The notes under the pieces: generated by a model
The model's input: only the letters and a program-made list of their open reading frames with translations
Told to the model about the DNA's origin: nothing
Database searches by the model: none
Part shown: positions 18,596-27,199 of the stretch, one piece after another
How positions within the stretch are numbered: the stretch's first letter is position 1
How the letters are laid out: the number at the start of each line of letters is the position of its first letter
Made by a program: the position numbers and the translations under genes
Assembly (NCBI RefSeq): GCF_014648315.1
Contig: NZ_BMQW01000006.1
Location: 260,948-324,947 of the forward strand
Length of the DNA: 64,000 nucleotides
Source: Shewanella ulleungensis
GTDB lineage: Bacteria > Pseudomonadota > Gammaproteobacteria > Enterobacterales > Shewanellaceae
Direction of reading: 5' to 3'

Positions 18596-18735
18596 TGATA
18601 GCTAAGTACTTGTAGATACAAGTCAAGAAAATAGCCGATATTGCGATTAATTGCCTTGTCGGCATTGAATTTTTGCGGATAAAAAGGTTAAATAGCCCCG
18701 CGAAAATGAAACCTTTTGTTATAAGAAATACCTTA

Positions 18736-18760
18736 ATACCTGAGTAAATTAGTAGGATTA
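18736..18760 (+). promoter_or_regulatory. Second, degenerate type-1 IscR box
   Basis: ATACCTGAGTAAATTAGTAGGATTA resembles the type-1 Isc consensus (ATASYYGACTRWWWYAGTCRRSTAT) with a few mismatches. It abuts the perfect copy at 18761, giving a tandem pair as at the E. coli iscR promoter. Confidence 0.6.
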
Positions 18761-18785
18761 ATACTTGACTAAATTAGTCGGGTAT
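18761..18785 (+). promoter_or_regulatory. Type-1 IscR binding site (perfect consensus)
   Basis: ATACTTGACTAAATTAGTCGGGTAT fits every position of the E. coli type-1 Isc box as I recall it. It lies 40 bases before the iscR start. [2Fe-2S]-IscR bound here would repress the operon when Fe-S supply is adequate (established mechanism for E. coli). Confidence 0.88.
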
Positions 18786-18824
18786 GATGAAATTACTGCA
18801 TACTTTTTGGGAGCAGTACAAGTT

Positions 18825-19286
18825 ATGAAACTTACATCAAAAGGTCGCTATGCAGTGACAGCTATGTTAGATGTTGCTATTCACTCAGCTTCTGGTCCAG
18901 TGCCTTTAGCCGATATTTCTGAAAGACAAGGAATCTCTTTGTCTTATCTTGAACAACTCTTCGCAAAGTTACGTAAACATGGTCTAGTGTCGAGTGTTCG
19001 TGGACCAGGTGGCGGTTATCGTTTAGGCCTTGAAGCCATCGATATTTCAGTAGGTATGGTCGTGCATGCCGTTGATGAATCTGTAGACGCTACTCGTTGT
19101 CAAGGACAAGGTAACTGCCAAAGTGGTACTCGTTGCCTTACCCATTCGTTATGGGGTGACTTAAGTAAACAAATTTCTGAGTTTTTAGATGGTATTTCGC
19201 TTGCAGGCTTAATGCAAAAACGAGATGTACAATTTATCTCGCTAAAGCAAGACGAAATGCAAAAGGAACATAGAGTGAGTTTGTAA
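18825..19286 (+). CDS. iscR: Fe-S cluster-responsive regulator IscR
   Basis: An Rrf2-family winged-helix repressor of 153 residues. The recognition region is [20 protein letters not shown] with the wing [11 protein letters not shown]. Three cluster-binding cysteines are in [16 protein letters not shown]. The ATG at 18825 ([14 protein letters not shown]) matches the family start; an upstream in-frame ATG at 18765 would lie within the IscR operator and is rejected. It heads iscRSUA-hscBA-fdx and is expected to autorepress through the tandem Isc boxes. Confidence 0.97.
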   Translation: MKLTSKGRYAVTAMLDVAIHSASGPVPLADISERQGISLSYLEQLFAKLRKHGLVSSVRGPGGGYRLGLEAIDISVGMVVHAVDESVDATRCQGQGNCQSGTRCLTHSLWGDLSKQISEFLDGISLAGLMQKRDVQFISLKQDEMQKEHRVSL

Positions 19287-19365
19287 CTCAGCTATGTTGA
19301 TTGATAAATAATTATTTGTACGTTGTATGTAGCCTCATCTGAGACTGCTAAGTACGGAGTGTGTT

Positions 19366-20580
19366 ATGAAGCTTCCTATCTATTTAGATTATGCCGCAAC
19401 AACCCCTGTAGATCCGCGTGTCGCAGAAAAAATGATGCAACACATGACAATGGACGGTGTGTTCGGTAACCCAGCATCGCGTTCACATCGTTATGGTTGG
19501 CAGGCAGAAGAGGCGGTTGATGTCGCCCGTAATCAAGTTGCTGATTTAATTAATGCTGATCACCGCGAAATCGTCTTCACTTCGGGTGCGACAGAGTCAA
19601 GTAACCTTGCTATTAAAGGCATTGCTCATTTTTATCACAAAAAGGGCAAGCACATCATCACCAGCAAAACTGAACATAAAGCGACATTAGATACTTGTCG
19701 CCAGTTAGAGCGTGAAGGTTATGAAGTGACTTACCTCGAGCCAGAAGCCAACGGCATTATTCCGATGGAACGCTTAGAAGCGGCTATGCGTGATGACACT
19801 ATTTTGGTTAGCATCATGCATGTTAACAACGAAATTGGTGTGATTCATGACATTAATGCTATAGGTGAGTTATGTCGTTCAAAAGGTGTTTTCTTCCACA
19901 TGGATGCTGCGCAAAGCGCGGGTAAACTTCCTATTGACGTACAAGCAACTAAAGTCGATTTAATTTCGATTTCTGGTCACAAGATGTACGGTCCTAAAGG
20001 CATCGGCGCGTTATATGTCCGCCGTAAGCCTCGTATTCGTCTTGAATCACAAATGCACGGTGGTGGGCATGAGCGTGGTATGCGCAGTGGTACATTAGCG
20101 ACGCATCAGATTGTGGGCTTGGGCGAAGCTGCTGCAGTGGCTAAGCAAGATATGGCAGAAGATAGCGCACGCATAACTCGTCTTCGTGACAAATTATGGA
20201 ACGGTATCAAGCACATCGAAGAAACATATATCAACGGTGATATGGAACAACGCTATAGCGGCATCTTTAACGTGAGCTTCAACTTTGTTGAAGGTGAATC
20301 GTTAATGATGGCACTGAAAGACCTAGCAGTTTCTTCAGGTTCTGCATGTACATCAGCCAGTTTAGAGCCAAGCTACGTATTACGTGCTTTAGGTCTAAAT
20401 GATGAAATGGCACATAGCTCAATTCGTTTCTCTCTTGGCCGCTTTACTACCGATGAAGAAATTGAACACTCTATCAAAACGATAACTGAATCAATTGATA
20501 AGTTACGTGAAATGTCTCCTCTATGGGAGATGTTCAAAGATGGTATTGACCTTAATCAGGTTCAATGGGCACATCATTAA
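19366..20580 (+). CDS. iscS: Cysteine desulfurase IscS
   Basis: A PLP enzyme that takes sulfur from cysteine and delivers it to IscU, tRNA thiolation and other acceptors. The 404-residue protein has the N-terminal [14 protein letters not shown], the PLP-binding [20 protein letters not shown] (Lys in GHK), and the mobile loop Cys in [17 protein letters not shown]. The sequence ends in the typical LNQVQWAHH, which contacts IscU. An ACGGAG site supports the start. Confidence 0.98.
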   Translation: MKLPIYLDYAATTPVDPRVAEKMMQHMTMDGVFGNPASRSHRYGWQAEEAVDVARNQVADLINADHREIVFTSGATESSNLAIKGIAHFYHKKGKHIITSKTEHKATLDTCRQLEREGYEVTYLEPEANGIIPMERLEAAMRDDTILVSIMHVNNEIGVIHDINAIGELCRSKGVFFHMDAAQSAGKLPIDVQATKVDLISISGHKMYGPKGIGALYVRRKPRIRLESQMHGGGHERGMRSGTLATHQIVGLGEAAAVAKQDMAEDSARITRLRDKLWNGIKHIEETYINGDMEQRYSGIFNVSFNFVEGESLMMALKDLAVSSGSACTSASLEPSYVLRALGLNDEMAHSSIRFSLGRFTTDEEIEHSIKTITESIDKLREMSPLWEMFKDGIDLNQVQWAHH

Positions 20581-20612
20581 TCGTATAACGACAAAGATTT
20601 TGGAGCAGTATC

Positions 20613-20996
20613 ATGGCTTATAGCGAAAAAGTAATCGATCATTATGAAAACCCACGTAACGTAGGTTCATTTGACAAAAACGATCCATCAGTAGTCACTG
20701 GAATGGTTGGTGCACCCGCATGTGGTGACGTAATGAAGCTGCAACTTAAAATTAATGCCGATGGCATTATTGAAGATGCAAAATTCAAAACCTACGGTTG
20801 TGGCAGCGCAATTGCATCAAGCTCACTCGTAACTGAATGGGTTAAAGGCAAAAGTGTTGACGAAGCAGCAACCATCAAAAATGCTGATATTGCTGAAGAA
20901 TTAGCATTGCCACCAGTTAAGATTCATTGTTCAATTTTGGCAGAAGATGCCATTAAAGCGGCAATTGAAGAGTATAAAAGCAAACAAGCTAAGTAA
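20613..20996 (+). CDS. iscU: Fe-S cluster scaffold protein IscU
   Basis: IscU holds nascent 2Fe-2S clusters. The 127-residue protein has the three cluster cysteines in GAPACGDVM, KTYGCGSAIASSS and KIHCSILAEDAI, and the HscA recognition motif LPPVK. Spacing of 32 bases from iscS with TTGGAG before the ATG. Confidence 0.98.
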   Translation: MAYSEKVIDHYENPRNVGSFDKNDPSVVTGMVGAPACGDVMKLQLKINADGIIEDAKFKTYGCGSAIASSSLVTEWVKGKSVDEAATIKNADIAEELALPPVKIHCSILAEDAIKAAIEEYKSKQAK

Positions 20997-21010
20997 TACC
21001 TGGAGTTTAG

Positions 21011-21334
21011 ATGGCTATTTCAATGACACCTGCGGCGGCAGACCGAGTAAGATCGTTTCTTGCTAACCGTGGTAAAGGCTTAGGTTTACGCCTTGGATTG
21101 AGAACATCGGGTTGTTCAGGTATGGCATACGTCATTGAGTTTGTTGATGAACTCAATGACGATGATGAGCTTTATACTATCGATGGTGTGAATATTATTA
21201 TCGATGCTAAAAGCTTCATCTATTTGCAAGGTATTGAACTGGATTTTGTCAAAGAAGGCCTTAATGAAGGCTTCCAGTTCAATAACCCAAATGCAAAAGG
21301 TGAGTGTGGTTGCGGTGAGAGTTTTACCGTTTAA
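21011..21334 (+). CDS. iscA: A-type Fe-S carrier protein IscA
   Basis: A 107-residue A-type carrier that transfers clusters to apoproteins. The three conserved cysteines are visible in [12 protein letters not shown] and in GECGCGESF at the C-terminus. It starts 14 bases after iscU with TGGAG. Length is standard. Confidence 0.97.
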   Translation: MAISMTPAAADRVRSFLANRGKGLGLRLGLRTSGCSGMAYVIEFVDELNDDDELYTIDGVNIIIDAKSFIYLQGIELDFVKEGLNEGFQFNNPNAKGECGCGESFTV

Positions 21335-21383
21335 TTATTCACCTTAGCCGTTTTATCGAAAACAGTAAGCATGATATCTGCCC

Positions 21384-21908
21384 ATGAATTATTTCGATCT
21401 GTTCAATCTAGAACCTGCCTTTGATATCGACACCGCCTTACTTGCAGAGCGCTACCGCGAACTGCAAAGGGCGGTTCATCCCGATAAATTTGCCAACGAT
21501 ACCGAGCAACAAAAATTGCTGTCGGTTCAGCGTACTTCGCAAGTTAATGATGGTTATCAAACTTTAAAAAATCCCTTACGTCGTGCTGAACATATGTTGA
21601 GCTTACGTGGTATTGAATTAAGTCACGAAACCACCACACTTAAAGATGGTGCATTTTTAATGCAACAAATGGAGTGGCGTGAAGCGTTAGAAGATATTCA
21701 GCACAGTAATGCACCTCAAGACCTAATTGACGAGTTATACGACTCTTTTGGCGAATTTGAATCGACGTTGTCGACTAAATTAACCTCGTTACTCGCCTCT
21801 AGTGAAGAAGCTGATGCATTATTGGCTGCAGATCAAATTCGTAAGCTAAAGTTTATGGCAAAATTGCAAGACGAATTGGCCCGTATTGAAGATGGCTTAC
21901 TGGATTAA
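21384..21908 (+). CDS. hscB: Co-chaperone HscB
   Basis: A J-domain protein of 174 residues that brings IscU to HscA. The J-domain carries the HPD motif in [11 protein letters not shown], and the C-terminal three-helix bundle follows ([15 protein letters not shown]). The ribosome-binding site is weak compared with its neighbours. It is part of the isc operon. Confidence 0.96.
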   Translation: MNYFDLFNLEPAFDIDTALLAERYRELQRAVHPDKFANDTEQQKLLSVQRTSQVNDGYQTLKNPLRRAEHMLSLRGIELSHETTTLKDGAFLMQQMEWREALEDIQHSNAPQDLIDELYDSFGEFESTLSTKLTSLLASSEEADALLAADQIRKLKFMAKLQDELARIEDGLLD

Positions 21909-21973
21909 TGAATCAGTACATTCAAATTTTATGGTTAGCATAGCTAATCAATAACACAACAAGTTGGAACACT

Positions 21974-23833
21974 ATGGCACTGTTGCAAATTGCAGAACCT
22001 GGCCAAAGCGCCGCACCACACCAACACCGTTTGGCTGTGGGTGTCGATCTTGGTACAACAAACTCGTTAGTGGCGACAGTGAGAAGCGGCTTAGCATCGA
22101 CTTTAGCTGATGACAATGGTCGTCACTCTTTACCGTCGGTCGTGCATTATGGCCAAGAAACTGTGCAAGTGGGTTATGAGGCACAAGCTAAATCGGCTTT
22201 AGATCCTCAAAATACCATTGTATCAGTTAAGCGTTTTATGGGCCGTAGCCTAGCTGATGTGCAATCTGGTGTACATAAACTGCCGTATACATTGCATGCT
22301 AGCGAAAATGGTTTACCAGTTTTTAGCACACCTACGGGACAGGTTAATCCTGTGCAAGTGTCTGCTGAAATTCTAAAGCCATTAATTGCTCGTGCAGAAT
22401 CGACATTAGGCGGTGAGTTACAAGGTATTGTTATTACAGTACCTGCGTATTTTGATGATGCTCAACGTCAAGGTACTAAAGATGCAGCAGAATTGTTAGG
22501 CGTAAAAGTATTACGTTTATTGAACGAGCCTACCGCAGCGGCTATTGCTTATGGATTAGATTCTAAGCAAGAAGGCGTTATTGCTATTTACGATTTAGGT
22601 GGCGGCACGTTTGATATTTCTGTATTGCGTTTAAATCGCGGTGTTTTTGAAGTGCTCGCAACCGGTGGTGATTCTGCATTAGGCGGTGATGACTTTGATC
22701 ATCTTCTAGTGAGCCACTTACAACAGGTGTGGAATATCAACGACCCTAACAATCAGTTAGCACGTCAATTATTGATAGAAGCTCGCCGAGTAAAAGAAGC
22801 GCTAACCGATAATGACAGTGTTGAAGCAAATGTAGTGATTGATAATAAGTCATTAACCACACTGGTGGATAAAGACTTATTCAATGAACTTATTAGTGCG
22901 TTAGTGAAAAAGACTATCGGCAGTTGTCGTCGTACGCTTCGTGACGCTGGTGTAAGCGTTGATGAAGTGATAGAAACGGTTATGGTTGGTGGTTCAACGC
23001 GTGTGCCTTTGGTGCGTGAGCAAGTGGAAGCTTTCTTTAAGAAAACACCACTGACCTCAATTGACCCCGATCGCGTTGTTGCTATTGGCGCTGCGATCCA
23101 AGCGGATATTTTAGTCGGTAATAAACCTGAATCTGACTTGTTATTGTTAGATGTCATTCCGTTATCGCTTGGTGTTGAAACCATGGGCGGATTGGTTGAA
23201 AAAGTGGTTACACGTAACACGACTATTCCGGTAGCACGCGCACAAGAATTTACTACGTTTAAAGACGGCCAAACAGCGATGGCTTTTCATGTAGTACAGG
23301 GCGAGCGTGAATTGGTAGAAGATTGCCGTTCATTGGCGCGTTTTACTCTGCATGGCATTCCTGCTATGGCCGCTGGTGCCGCTCACATTCGTGTGACTTT
23401 CCAGGTTGATGCTGATGGTTTACTCAGTGTCACGGCGATGGAAAAATCTACCGAAGTGAAAACCACGATTCAAGTTAAGCCTTCATTTGGTTTGTCTGAC
23501 ACTGAAATTGCAACGATGCTTAAAGATTCTATGAAGTATGCAAAAGATGACATTACCCGTCGTATGCTTGCGGAACAAAAAGTTGAAGCAGCGAGAGTGA
23601 TAGAGTCATTAAATGCCGCATTAGGCAAGGACGGTGACTTACTTGATGAACAAGAGCGTAAGCAATTAACAGATGCAATAGCATTACTTGACGTTACCGC
23701 ACAGCAAGACGATGTTGATGCCATTGAAAAAGCGATTGCAAGTCTTGACGATAAAACTCAAGATTTTGCGTCACGACGCATGGATAATTCTATTAGAACG
23801 GCGCTAAAAGGGCAGTCGGTCGATAACATATAG
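21974..23833 (+). CDS. hscA: Fe-S assembly chaperone HscA
   Basis: A specialised Hsp70 of 619 residues. Nucleotide-binding motifs are [30 protein letters not shown] and [13 protein letters not shown]. The substrate domain starts near residue 390 and would bind the IscU LPPVK peptide. It follows hscB after a 65-base gap within the operon and lies 8 bases before fdx. Confidence 0.97.
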   Translation: MALLQIAEPGQSAAPHQHRLAVGVDLGTTNSLVATVRSGLASTLADDNGRHSLPSVVHYGQETVQVGYEAQAKSALDPQNTIVSVKRFMGRSLADVQSGVHKLPYTLHASENGLPVFSTPTGQVNPVQVSAEILKPLIARAESTLGGELQGIVITVPAYFDDAQRQGTKDAAELLGVKVLRLLNEPTAAAIAYGLDSKQEGVIAIYDLGGGTFDISVLRLNRGVFEVLATGGDSALGGDDFDHLLVSHLQQVWNINDPNNQLARQLLIEARRVKEALTDNDSVEANVVIDNKSLTTLVDKDLFNELISALVKKTIGSCRRTLRDAGVSVDEVIETVMVGGSTRVPLVREQVEAFFKKTPLTSIDPDRVVAIGAAIQADILVGNKPESDLLLLDVIPLSLGVETMGGLVEKVVTRNTTIPVARAQEFTTFKDGQTAMAFHVVQGERELVEDCRSLARFTLHGIPAMAAGAAHIRVTFQVDADGLLSVTAMEKSTEVKTTIQVKPSFGLSDTEIATMLKDSMKYAKDDITRRMLAEQKVEAARVIESLNAALGKDGDLLDEQERKQLTDAIALLDVTAQQDDVDAIEKAIASLDDKTQDFASRRMDNSIRTALKGQSVDNI

Positions 23834-23841
23834 GTGAAATA

Positions 23842-24177
23842 ATGCCACAGTTAGTTTTTTTACCCCATCAAGAGCTTTGTCCAGACGGCGCAGTACTTGA
23901 AGCAGAAGTTGGTGAGACCATTTTAAACGTTGCACTGCGTAACGGTATTCATATTGAACATGCATGTGAAAAGTCGTGTGCTTGCACCACTTGTCATGTG
24001 GTTGTACGTGAAGGCTTTAATCAGCTTGAAGAAAGCGATGAGCTAGAAGATGATATGCTTGATAAAGCTTGGGGTTTAGAACCTGAAAGCCGTTTATCTT
24101 GCCAAGCTAAAGTGGTTGATTGTGATATGGTGATTGATATCCCTAAATACACTATCAACATGGTTAGCGAAGGCTAA
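23842..24177 (+). CDS. fdx: [2Fe-2S] ferredoxin, ISC type
   Basis: A 111-residue adrenodoxin-type ferredoxin that supplies electrons for cluster assembly. Cluster ligands are in HACEKSCACTTCHVVV and the distal Cys in SRLSCQAKV. It is the last gene of the operon. The iscX gene, which follows fdx in E. coli, is not present before the terminator at 24214. Confidence 0.97.
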   Translation: MPQLVFLPHQELCPDGAVLEAEVGETILNVALRNGIHIEHACEKSCACTTCHVVVREGFNQLEESDELEDDMLDKAWGLEPESRLSCQAKVVDCDMVIDIPKYTINMVSEG

Positions 24178-24213
24178 TTAATAATAACGTAAGCGTAATT
24201 CAAGCTTATAAAA

Positions 24214-24247
24214 TGAGAGTCAATCATCAAGATTGACTCTTTTTTTA
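24214..24247 (+). terminator. Intrinsic terminator of the isc operon
   Basis: AGAGTCAATC and GATTGACTCT form a 10-bp stem around ATCAA, followed by a run of seven T. Confidence 0.92.
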
Positions 24248-24323
24248 TTTCTGGTCATTCCAGTCATTGATTTTAAATAAACTCAGCGTATGATGCGCGA
24301 AAATTCCTATTTTGGAGCACTCT

Positions 24324-25235
24324 GTGCGCATCGCAATACTGTCTCAAGGCCCGCAATTATATTCAACTCGTCGCTTAGTCGAAGCTGCAGTCGCCCGCGG
24401 ACATGAAGTTAAAGTTATCAACCCATTAAAGTGTTACATGAACATCAACATGACTAAGCCTAGCATTCATATGGCAGGTAAAGACTTAGGTCATTTTGAC
24501 GCCGTGATCCCACGTATTGGTGCATCTGTCACTTTTTATGGCTCTGCAGTGCTGCGTCAATTAGAGATGATGGGCGTATATGCGGTCAATAGCTCGATTG
24601 GTATAGCGCGTTCACGTGATAAGCTCCGTTCAATGCAATTGTTGTCAAGGCAAGGCATTGGTTTACCTATTACTGGCTTTGCGAATAAACCCAGTGACAT
24701 TCCTGACTTAATCGATATGGTCGGCGGTGCACCATTAGTGGTTAAACTGCTTGAAGGAACACAAGGCATTGGCGTGGTACTTGCTGAAACCCGCAAAGCC
24801 GCAGAAAGCGTTCTAGAAGCCTTTATGGGCCTAAAAGCCAACATTATGGTACAAGAATATATTGCTGAAGCCCAAGGTGCTGATATTCGTTGTTTTGTAT
24901 TAGGCGATAAAGTGATTGCTGCAATGAAACGCCAAGCAAAGCCTGGTGAATTTCGTTCTAACTTGCACCGCGGTGGTAGTGCGACCTTAGTTAAGTTGTC
25001 ACCACAAGAACGTTCTGTTGCACTGCGTGCGGCTCGCACAATGGGATTAAATGTCGCAGGTGTTGATTTGTTGCGCTCGAACCACGGTCCAGTAGTTATG
25101 GAAGTGAACTCTTCACCAGGGCTTGAAGGTATTGAAGGCGCAACCCAAAAAGATGTTGCAGATGCCATTATTAGTTTTATCGAAAAAAATGCTGCAAAAG
25201 TGAATAAACAAAACAACGAAATTGCTGCTTGTTAA
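24324..25235 (+). CDS. rimK: RimK-type glutamate ligase (ATP-grasp)
   Basis: RimK adds glutamate residues to the C-terminus of ribosomal protein S6. The 303-residue protein matches the E. coli enzyme throughout: N-terminal [40 protein letters not shown]-grasp loop [32 protein letters not shown] and the Mg2+ site [14 protein letters not shown]. The start is a GTG at 24324 with GGAG upstream; a TTG at 24312 also opens the frame but overlaps the GGAG. Confidence 0.95.
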   Translation: MRIAILSQGPQLYSTRRLVEAAVARGHEVKVINPLKCYMNINMTKPSIHMAGKDLGHFDAVIPRIGASVTFYGSAVLRQLEMMGVYAVNSSIGIARSRDKLRSMQLLSRQGIGLPITGFANKPSDIPDLIDMVGGAPLVVKLLEGTQGIGVVLAETRKAAESVLEAFMGLKANIMVQEYIAEAQGADIRCFVLGDKVIAAMKRQAKPGEFRSNLHRGGSATLVKLSPQERSVALRAARTMGLNVAGVDLLRSNHGPVVMEVNSSPGLEGIEGATQKDVADAIISFIEKNAAKVNKQNNEIAAC

Positions 25236-25358
25236 TATAATTGACGTAAAAAAATGCTCAAATGTTATTGTGATTACTGATAAAACTAGGCTTTTTCAGT
25301 TTAATTACGTATAATCCGCGCGAATTTTTTAAACTTGCTCACATTAAGGAAGCTAGTT

Positions 25359-25790
25359 ATGGCGATCGAACGCACATTTTCTATTATCAAGCCAGATGCA
25401 GTTGCAAAAAACCACATCGGTGCAATCTATAACCGTTTTGAATCAGCTGGTCTTAAGATCATTGCTTCTAAAATGGTACACCTTTCTAAAGAACAAGCTG
25501 AAGGCTTCTACGCTGAGCACAGCGCACGTCCTTTCTTTGGTGCTTTAGTGTCTTTCATGACTTCTGGTCCAGTAATGGTTCAAGTGTTAGAAGGCGAAAA
25601 CGCTGTTGTTGCTAACCGCGAAATCATGGGTGCAACTAACCCAGCTGAAGCTGCTCGTGGTACTTTACGTGCTGACTACGCAGCAAGCATTGACGAAAAC
25701 GCAGTTCACGGTTCTGATGCAGTTGAATCAGCAGCTCGTGAAATTGCTTACTTCTTCAGCGCTGACGAAGTGTGCCCACGCACTCGTTAA
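25359..25790 (+). CDS. ndk: Nucleoside diphosphate kinase
   Basis: Ndk balances NTP pools by a ping-pong transfer through a phosphohistidine. The 143-residue protein has [15 protein letters not shown], the substrate-binding [18 protein letters not shown], and the catalytic His in [16 protein letters not shown]. The ATG at 25359 is preceded by AAGGAAG; an 8-residue upstream extension is unlikely. A strong terminator follows. Confidence 0.98.
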   Translation: MAIERTFSIIKPDAVAKNHIGAIYNRFESAGLKIIASKMVHLSKEQAEGFYAEHSARPFFGALVSFMTSGPVMVQVLEGENAVVANREIMGATNPAEAARGTLRADYAASIDENAVHGSDAVESAAREIAYFFSADEVCPRTR

Positions 25791-25807
25791 TCTTCGCTTG
25801 AAAGATT

Positions 25808-25836
25808 AAAAAAAGGAGCCTAGGCTCCTTTTTTTA
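25808..25836 (+). terminator. Intrinsic terminator of ndk
   Basis: AAAAAAAGGAGCC and GGCTCCTTTTTTT form a near-perfect palindrome with only TA at its centre and a T run, 17 bases past the ndk stop. Confidence 0.93.
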
Positions 25837-25947
25837 TATTTAACAATAATGAGCATTGGCATCTACAACTCAGCCATCAACATCCTGCCAATAGCACTCA
25901 AATCCAGCACCACATTTAATACCTTTCCATTAATTATGTGACCAATC

Positions 25948-26204
25948 GCAACGCAGGAGCAGTTGCCGACGACTGCATGGACACAGGAGATAGAGCAACG
26001 CAGGAGCAGTTGCCGACGACTGCATGGACACAGGAGATAGAGCAACGCAGGAGCAGTTGCCGACGACTGCATGGACGCAGGAGATAGAGCAACGCAGGAG
26101 CAGTTGCCGACGACTGCATGGACGCAGGAGATAGAGCAACGCAGGAGCAGTTGCCGACGACTGCATGGACGCAGGAGATAGAGCAACGCAGGAGCAGTTG
26201 CCGA
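25948..26204. repeat. 47-bp tandem repeat array, five full copies plus a partial
   Basis: Copies beginning GCAACGCAGGAGCAGTTGCC start at 25948, 25995, 26042, 26089, 26136 and 26183, an exact 47-bp period with no spacers. The last copy stops after 22 bases. The first two copies have GGACACAGG and the next three GGACGCAGG; otherwise they appear identical. Each unit can fold as GCAAC/GTTGC or GCAGT/ACTGC, which are mutually exclusive hairpins. The period is not a multiple of three, so coding is unlikely. The array is more GC-rich than the DNA that follows. Confidence 0.95.
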
Positions 26205-27199
26205 GAGCAACTATGCCTACAATCCTATTACTTTCCTAGAAGACGCAGAACTCCCGCTGAGTGGTCAGATAATGAAAGTAATTGGTTTAATACCCAACAT
26301 CTAGTCCACAACATCCTCACTTACCACACAATACCTAAGACCCAAATTGAATACTCAAGACCTAATGCAAGTACTTCTACTCCCCTTTACTATGATTTTG
26401 TCTTTTCACTTAATTGAAATCTGTTGCTCGCACTCTAGGAGGTTTAGCTGAGTAGATTAATTCATAAGGTAGCCTGATTAACTGCAAGGTTGAGTTTGTC
26501 AATTAGGTGATTACTCACCTTGAGCTATTCAGTCTAGTCGAGGTTATTTTAGCTACTAAATGTTATTAATTTGTTATGTTTAGCACGTCAATTTTAGAAT
26601 GATAAATGAACTATTAGTTGAATGTTAGCGGCTAAATCGATGTATTAATACACGGTTTTTTAGGTGTTTTTGATCGCTTGAATGAGCGATTTGAAGTATT
26701 TATTAACATATTTTGAATAAAAATAAGCGTATAGGATACGTTTAAGTTCATTTGTGAATAAATAATCAGTGGATCATGCAGGCAACTTTGCTGTTTTTTA
26801 GTTCAAATAAATAATAATTTAATTAAATTTACAAAAACAGTAATGGGTACATTTTGTGAGTAATTGTATTTATATTGTTGTAAGTGTATTTATTTTGTTT
26901 TTTATAGATCTTGCATTTGTTTTTTTATAGTTCTTTATTTGTATTTTTTTTAATGCGTAAAATTAACACAAGAATAACAATAGTGCCTTATTTTGGTTAT
27001 CTAATTGATTTTTATGTATATTTTTTTAGTCAAATTAATTATGTCTTTTAGTTTTATTATCATTTTGTTTACATGTTACCGTTGTTGACGAAAGGTTTTT
27101 TATTCATTAATAATGTTTTTGGTAATTGGCTAGGTCGATTATTAATAATTAAAAATATAACAACTTGTTTTATTTAATTCCAAGAATAGGGAGTTTTTC
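26205..27199. other. Long AT-rich intergenic region upstream of a TonB-dependent receptor
   Basis: About 1 kb without a credible gene. The first 200 bases are of average composition and show no recognisable product in any frame. From about 26550 the DNA is very AT-rich, with many T runs, until the ribosome-binding site AGGGAG at 27188-27193. I see no perfect FNR, CRP or Fur site. It probably holds a long 5' untranslated leader and promoter. Confidence 0.6.

Noticed and set aside
22765..23220. 151-codon minus-strand frame opposite hscA
   Set aside because: Ser/Thr-rich shadow of hscA.
24557..25216. 219-codon minus-strand frame opposite rimK
   Set aside because: Lies entirely inside rimK, which is unmistakable; no start signals.
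25948..26204. Possible CRISPR array
   Set aside because: The repeats are contiguous with no variable spacers, and no cas genes are present.
25863..26417. Several open frames on both strands across the 47-bp repeats (for example 26118-26417 plus and 25863-26210 minus)
   Set aside because: They are produced by the repeat itself, with a period not divisible by three. The same peptide appears in shifted frames, there is no ribosome-binding site, and the composition (Cys/Leu/Ser runs) is not protein-like.
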